From: Coptis chinensis
Taxonomy: Eukaryota > Streptophyta > Magnoliopsida > Ranunculales > Ranunculaceae
Assembly (NCBI GenBank): GCA_015680905.1
Contig: CM027377.1
Location: 87,749,001-87,813,000, forward strand
Direction of reading: 5' to 3'
DNA: 64,000 nucleotides
The notes under the pieces were generated by a model that saw only the letters and a program-made list of their open reading frames with translations, did not search any database and had not been told where the DNA came from. Numbering within the stretch: position 1 is the first letter of the stretch; each line of letters starts with the position of its first letter. Positions 59,181 to 64,000 of the stretch are shown in pieces. A program made the translations under genes and the position numbers.

Positions 59181-60658
59181 TGATAAATGATAAAAGTTCA
59201 TTTACCTACGAAATGAACGATGAAACTCAAAACGTAAGTAAACTAAAACTTGGTACGACTCTATATTTATCAAGTTTTCTACTCTCAATTCTATCGAAAT
59301 AGAGTGGAGTAACAAATTCGTTCCACTCCTAGTTCTCTAGCATGGAATGATTCCATAGTTTAATCAATCGATCTTAAGTCTAATGAGAGGTTTACGAGGG
59401 GAATTCTATACTACGAGGTGAATGAAATTAACAAGTTACGAATAACAAAATGATACTGAATACTGAATGTGAATCTAGATGAAGAATTAGAGGGAAATTG
59501 ATTCCACCTCGAATCCAACTTAATCACCTAGCGTAGACTGTTGTAATCCAATCCTTACGTTCTTACTGTAATGGATTGCTCGTTCTAATCCCTAATTAAC
59601 ATGGCATTTCTACCAATTATAACTAGCATGTGAGGTCGTTTACCCATTCTCATGGCGAAACACGACCTTCTAGAATAGAATAGACTCTACAACGATTCTA
59701 CACTTATATAACTAAGTTTTCATCAAGGCTTCATCAACCACTCTAATGGAGGTTTAGCCTTGATTCATCAAACCATCATTTCCCATATTATTATAACTAA
59801 ACATCATATCAAAATTCTAACTTGACTAATTTAACTAACAATAACTAACAATACTTCAATCTAATTTAACAACTCAGAAATGATAATCAACAAGAATTAA
59901 AACTAGATCTATAATTTGAAATGACAAAATCGAAATTGACAAATAGCTATTTTATTTATCAAACTAATTAAGAACAATGATTCTAAGAGTTTAATCTAAA
60001 ACAAGAATTGAATTGAAGCTAAACTAAATTAAAAACAATTAAATCTAGATCTAGAATTATCTATAGTTTTAGGTCTAACTAGCTACCATTAACAAAGAGC
60101 TAAGCTTTTCTTTTTATATGTTTTCAGATCCAAAAATCGTGCATGGGCTTGGAGCCATGTTTTGGGCCAGAGAATCAGGCCCAAAACCAAATTCTTTCAG
60201 TCCAAAAAGGCCTCTTCAGCTGCAGTTGTCTTCAACAGATTTTTCGTCCACTTCTGCTCCTATGATTGGGTCAAGGCTAAGACCATTGGAAAGCTCTTTC
60301 CGAGCCGGTCGTTTTGACATAAGGTAGGCCCAATTCCGAGGTCTAAGTCCAAAGATATGGCCTTCGGAAGTTCTGCTGACTTTGAGTGCTGTTTCTGCCC
60401 GCGTCGACTTTTCAGCTTTTGACCGGGCTTTAGAAAGGCTTTGTCTTCTTGAATCTTGGCCTTTAATCACATAACTCCTTAGCAACCGACCTTTGCTCCG
60501 TTATCTCGCTAAAGTGGTACATTTCTGCACATAATGGACTTTGAAGCCTGGAATGCATAAAAACACGTAATCAGTATTAACTCTTAATTATTACTCACAT
60601 AATTGGTCTAAAAGTATGACTGTTAGAGGGTTAAAACTATAGTTTTGGGCTCTTATCA
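59181..60658 (-). repeat. Element E LTR
   Basis: About 1,478 bases, from TGATAAATGATAAAAG at 59181 to GGGCTCTTATCA at 60658 on the plus strand. Closest in the window to solo LTR G. Confidence 0.85.
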
Positions 60659-60898
60659 ACACACTACCATATTCCCGACTTCATACGGTTTTCAGAATGA
60701 AAATGATAATTCCTTAGGACCTGGGGGTGATATTAGGATGTATTTGGAAGGATTAGCGACAAGTAAAAATGTCCAAAAGTACATCGAGCAACATCCTTTT
60801 GGCCAGCAAGCTCTTACAGAAAGTGATCCATCTTGGCCACATTATCTACAACTCATCAATTCTTGTTTGCATGCTCCTTCAGACCCTGGATTGTGAAA
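60659..60898 (+). pseudogene. Host gene 3' coding fragment
   Basis: Directly after the LTR of E an open frame of about 79 codons runs to TGA at 60896-60898: HTTIFPTSYGFQNENDNSLG, then GGDIRMYLEGLATSKNVQKY, IEQHPFGQQALTESDPSWPH and INSCLHAPSDPGL. It has a balanced, protein-like composition and no resemblance to any part of the elements. Its phase continues that of the host exon ending at 50043 (two bases plus one), which fits a single gene split by D and E, though a one-in-three coincidence. A poly-A-type, T-rich 3' region follows. I do not recognise the family. Confidence 0.5.
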
Positions 60899-62274
60899 AT
60901 TGGCAAATCATTTTTATTCTTATATATTGTTGGAATTTTTGTTTCCTTTTTTTGTTTGAGTGTTAGATGTTTTTGAAGTACTTGTCTAATTAAGTAATTC
61001 GTTAAGTAAATGAAGCACTTTGTTTTGTAGTACTACAAAATTGTAGGAAATTTGGATTGCAACCCTTTATATATAGTGAACAAGTAGCAAATCGGCAATT
61101 TAATGTTCAAAATCGTAAAGTAGTGAACAAGTTGTTGCACGCCCACCAAATCATCCCAACAACCACTGTATACTGTAAGCCAATAACCACTGGAAACTTT
61201 TTCACCCTATAACAGAAGGGAAAAATAATGAACAAAAAAAAAATAGCGGAACAACGGACAAAAACAATTTGATTCCCAATATGCCCTTTAACCTAGTTTT
61301 GCATCTTCCAACGTGGCTTCACTAGTCCACGTGCAACTAACTCACCTTTATCACTATGAGATTAATCTAACGTTGTCATTGAGTAACATGTATGCAATGA
61401 TGCATTATTGTCATTTCAGAGCAATATCGATACAGAATTTACAAGGATTTCAAAAAATATATGTAGGGGAAAAGTCAAAATCAAATGGTAGAAAAGGGCT
61501 AAAAGAAAAAGTTTACAAAAATGATCAACTCATTATTATTTTTGCTCATTCTTTTTTCCACTCCAATATAAAATCAATCTCCTTATCTATAGTATTTTTT
61601 TTATCGTTTCTTACCGTTTCTTTTACATTATATACGTATTATACGTTTTAAACCCATTTTTTATGCCGTCTTTTTACGTTTTTTTTGCCGAGACGTTCCG
61701 TTAAAAGCACGAACTAAGTATTTTTCAAGTACACCATTTTAAACCCGAACCGTACTTGGTGACAATACCCATACTTATTCTCTGTCTCTTTGGGAAGTGG
61801 GAAACGCAGGTCCCCATAACAAAACACATGCCCCAATTCCATTTGATGACCACACCTTCAGTTTCCTATAAATCCACCACCCAGAGCTTTGAGAGATATT
61901 ATTCACTACTAGACCTTAATCTTTTTCTACTTTTGCCACACCAAATCTTCTTTTTAAGGTTTGCAATAAAAATTGGGATAAAAAAGCGGAAAATCAAAAA
62001 AACATACGCTACATACAAACTTATGGCATGTTCCCAATTAACCACATGTCCCCTTCTTACTCCAGTTAATAAGGGAACTAAAAAACGGTTATTCTATTCT
62101 TAAACCGCTTACTAGGGTAATTTGTAATACTTTGCAAAAACAGTTTGCAAAAAACCGAGAAATGAGAAAATGGTTATAGTAACCTCCATCCAATTCAGTA
62201 TAAAATCCTTAAACAGAGTCATGGAAACAGTTTATGCCATGTAAAGTAGAAATAGACAACAGATCAAACATACA
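60899..62274. other. AT-rich intergenic DNA
   Basis: No gene or element is recognised. Frames of 112 and 115 codons at 61313-61651 and 61756-62103 lack domain-like composition and contain long Phe/Leu/Ser or Lys runs from AT-rich DNA; I take them as chance. The stretch just upstream of 62275 may hold the old promoter of the F-box gene. Confidence 0.5.
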
Positions 62275-63408
62275 ATGGCGGCCTCTTCGTCTACTGCACA
62301 CAACAACAATAATGGAAAGGAGTTGCATACAGATATGTGGGGAGAGGTTATTAAATGTGCTCCACTCCCATTTGTCCAGAAGTCAAAATTTGTGTCTCGA
62401 GAATGGGGAAGCCTTACAAGTCGAAATTCCTTTGTAATGGACAACGCGTTACTCACGGGATCATTTCTTGGTTACCTTATAAATACTGACAAAAAATAGG
62501 AATCCACAGTATCTTTCGCATCCAGCATTGACAACAACCCACCTATTCCAACCCTAACACTGAAGTACAAATCGTACGGTACAACCATTGGTGTGTCTTC
62601 AATGCAAGGTATTGTTCTCTTGACCACACCTTATGAGAAAAACCAAAAATATTATGTTTGCAAACCAACGACAAGAGAGGTCTATCAACTCAATACTCCT
62701 AGGGTTAGATTCTTTACAGAATCCCTTGGAATGTTGGTGAATTTAATGGAACCATTAGGTTTCACTATAGCTCGACTGTCAAATCCCAACTTCAACATTG
62801 TAAGGCCTACCTGAGCCAATAAAATGAAGCAATCTATCATCATGTATGTTGAGGTGTTTGATTCCCGAAGTTTGAAATGGAGAAGGTTGAATGACTTGGA
62901 GTTGTCATTTAATGATGAACACATCAAGAAGCAGCCCGAAGTGGCTGCAAAAGGATCTCTTCACTGGTCTCTTTATGATGCAGGCATATTGGTATTTAAC
63001 AGTGCCCTCGAATCTTGGACGAGGATTGGGCTATTGCAGACTAAATCCCAACCAAAGTCCTACAAACTGTTTTAGTTTAATGGTACTATTGCTATTATGT
63101 TCAAGTTCTGGGGTTAGGACAACATTGGTACTGGGAAATTAGAACTTAGGGTTTTACATGAATATGACAACAGGTTATGGAGTGAACCAAGGATGTATTC
63201 GTTGGACAAATTGTATTCCTCTTTCCGCCACCTGTGTTTCGTCGACCTACTCACACAAAATATTGCAGTTTTTGAATGGAATAATAGGATCCTTTGGTAC
63301 AATTTCAGTGTAGACAAGTTGGTATTTGTCAAAAAAATCCCAACCATCGGCAATCACTCCATTCTCCCATTCATGTCAAACTTCACTGCAACTCGGTTTA
63401 ACCAGTAG
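62275..63408 (+). pseudogene. F-box protein gene, pseudogene with in-frame stops
   Basis: One continuous frame of 377 codons plus the final stop runs from ATG 62275 to TAG 63406-63408. The start MAASSSTAHNNNNGKELHTD leads into an F-box-like motif (DMWGEVIKCAPLPFVQKSKF, then VSREWGSLTSRNSFV, about residues 20-55), followed by a C-terminal F-box-associated region with VEVFDSRSLKWRRLNDLEL, GSLHWSLYDAGILVF and AVFEWNNRILWYNF. F-box proteins recruit substrates to SCF ubiquitin ligases through Skp1. Length is normal for the family. The frame carries four premature stops: TAG 62497-62499, TGA 62812-62814, TAG 63073-63075 and TAG 63115-63117, with no frameshift. Being single-frame it may be a recent pseudogene; introns around the stops are less likely, since the reading frame is kept through every one. 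Confidence 0.8.
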
Positions 63409-63829
63409 TTGATGTCACCATTCCTGTTATATTTATTGGAGCTTATATTTTTATTTAAATTTAAGTAATATCTTGTAATGTACTACATATATTTAGAGTG
63501 ACATCAATCTTTCTAGTTTATGCAAGTGTTGATGTTCATGTTACCTTCGGAATTTATGCTTTGTAGGCATAAGCTTTCTGTGTCAGTAATGTTTATTACC
63601 TACTGCAACCTATTTCTGACGAGAAAAACTTATCACCATAGTTAACACACAAATTTAGGTTCAATAAAAGTTCCTAAGAAGGACAATACTACCTGCAATG
63701 TAGTAATTCAACCACAAACTATACCGTCCAAAAACATAGGTACACCTACAAAACATAACTACAAAGAGTACTCAACTACAAAGTCAATTATGGTTAATCT
63801 AAAAGTGAACACTCATAAAAGTCAGTCCT
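63409..63829. other. Short intergenic stretch between convergent genes
   Basis: AT-rich sequence between the end of the F-box gene (plus) and the end of the Ulp1-like frame (minus), presumably the two 3' untranslated regions. I see no further gene. Confidence 0.5.
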
Positions 63830-64000
63830 TCAAACTTGCACTTTCTTGAATCGGACCTTCTTGAATTCCTTTTCATTTATCCCACAGTCTATTAAGTCCT
63901 TTGTTAGGGCCTTTTCGAGGCAATACGGTTATTTTGTAAACACAATAGGCATATGCCTAATAACACAATCGGCAAATGCAAGTACAAACAACCCACAATT
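63830..64000 (-). pseudogene. Ulp1-like (C48) cysteine protease, C-terminal fragment
   Basis: The minus-strand frame entering at the window edge reads NCGLFVLAFADCVIRHMP, then VFTK, an in-frame TAA (63929-63931), then PYCLEKALTKDLIDCGINEK and EFKKVRFKKVQV to TGA at 63830-63832. The N/D-C-G-x-F-V-x-x-F-A pattern is the catalytic-cysteine block of Ulp1/SENP SUMO proteases, normally near the C terminus. In plants such domains occur both in host proteases and in genes carried by Mutator- or CACTA-type DNA transposons; the fragment cannot separate these. The TAA suggests a pseudogene, or an intron boundary here. Confidence 0.5.

Larger units (their letters stand above)
58519..60658 (-). mobile_element. 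Element E: rearranged LTR-leader remnant
   Basis: E consists of a complete minus-strand LTR (60658-59181), a primer-binding site, a leader ending at a gag start, and, head to head, a 170-base LTR start in plus orientation (58519-58688). The two outer ends therefore form an inverted repeat of the LTR terminus. Its LTR is of the GTAACAGTCATAC subfamily, unlike D. Outer flanks TATTC and ACACA do not match. Not whole: no coding region remains. Confidence 0.7.

Noticed and set aside
61313-62103. Two frames of 112 and 115 codons in the intergenic stretch
   Set aside because: AT-driven composition, no domain, no neighbours in frame; taken as chance.
1-64000. CRISPR arrays, rRNA or tRNA genes, bacterial operon features
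   Set aside because: None seen; primer sites resemble tRNA ends only over about 12 bases, and the repeats are LTRs and microsatellites.

Overview
This window is repeat-dominated DNA from a plant nuclear genome, most likely a eudicot. It is AT-rich and holds nested Ty3/gypsy LTR retrotransposons of the Athila/Tat type: long LTRs of about 1.2-1.8 kb, primer-binding sites resembling the 3' end of tRNA-Asp, a DLGAS-type protease and extra open frames downstream of pol. Remnants of host genes lie between and beside the elements, including an F-box gene. I cannot name the species. No CRISPR array, rRNA or tRNA gene was seen.

Layout. Element A (minus, 1-10033) runs off the left edge. It carries gag and protease but no reverse transcriptase or integrase, and hosts a solo LTR of another family (1042-2798) and a short LINE-like insertion (5198-5435). 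A host gene fragment follows (10034-10209). Element B (plus, 10210-49839, target duplication AGATG) is also pol-less. Its 5' LTR was split by element C (minus, 10730-38587). C has gag, protease, reverse transcriptase, RNase H and integrase, then three related accessory frames. Inside C sit element F (minus, 14383-23308, pol-less) and a solo LTR (G, plus, 32271-33748). The host gene resumes at 49845-50043 and is broken again by the integrase-bearing element D (minus, 50044-58518) and the rearranged element E (58519-60658). A host frame resumes at 60659-60898. AT-rich intergenic DNA, an F-box pseudogene (62275-63408) and the end of a Ulp1-like protease gene on the minus strand (63830-64000) close the window.

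How the parts relate. A, B and F share one plan: gag, protease, a short block here called Z where pol should be, then accessory frames called X and Y (X is not seen in A). C and D carry pol sequences and the same kinds of accessory frames, so they represent the lineage that could have supplied enzymes in trans. X and Y look like ancient paralogues of one domain, and copies of the polypurine-tract motif lie around them, as though the 3' half was built from repeated modules. All elements are treated as fossils, and coding names refer to family resemblance only. Boundaries were read by eye and may be off by a base or two.
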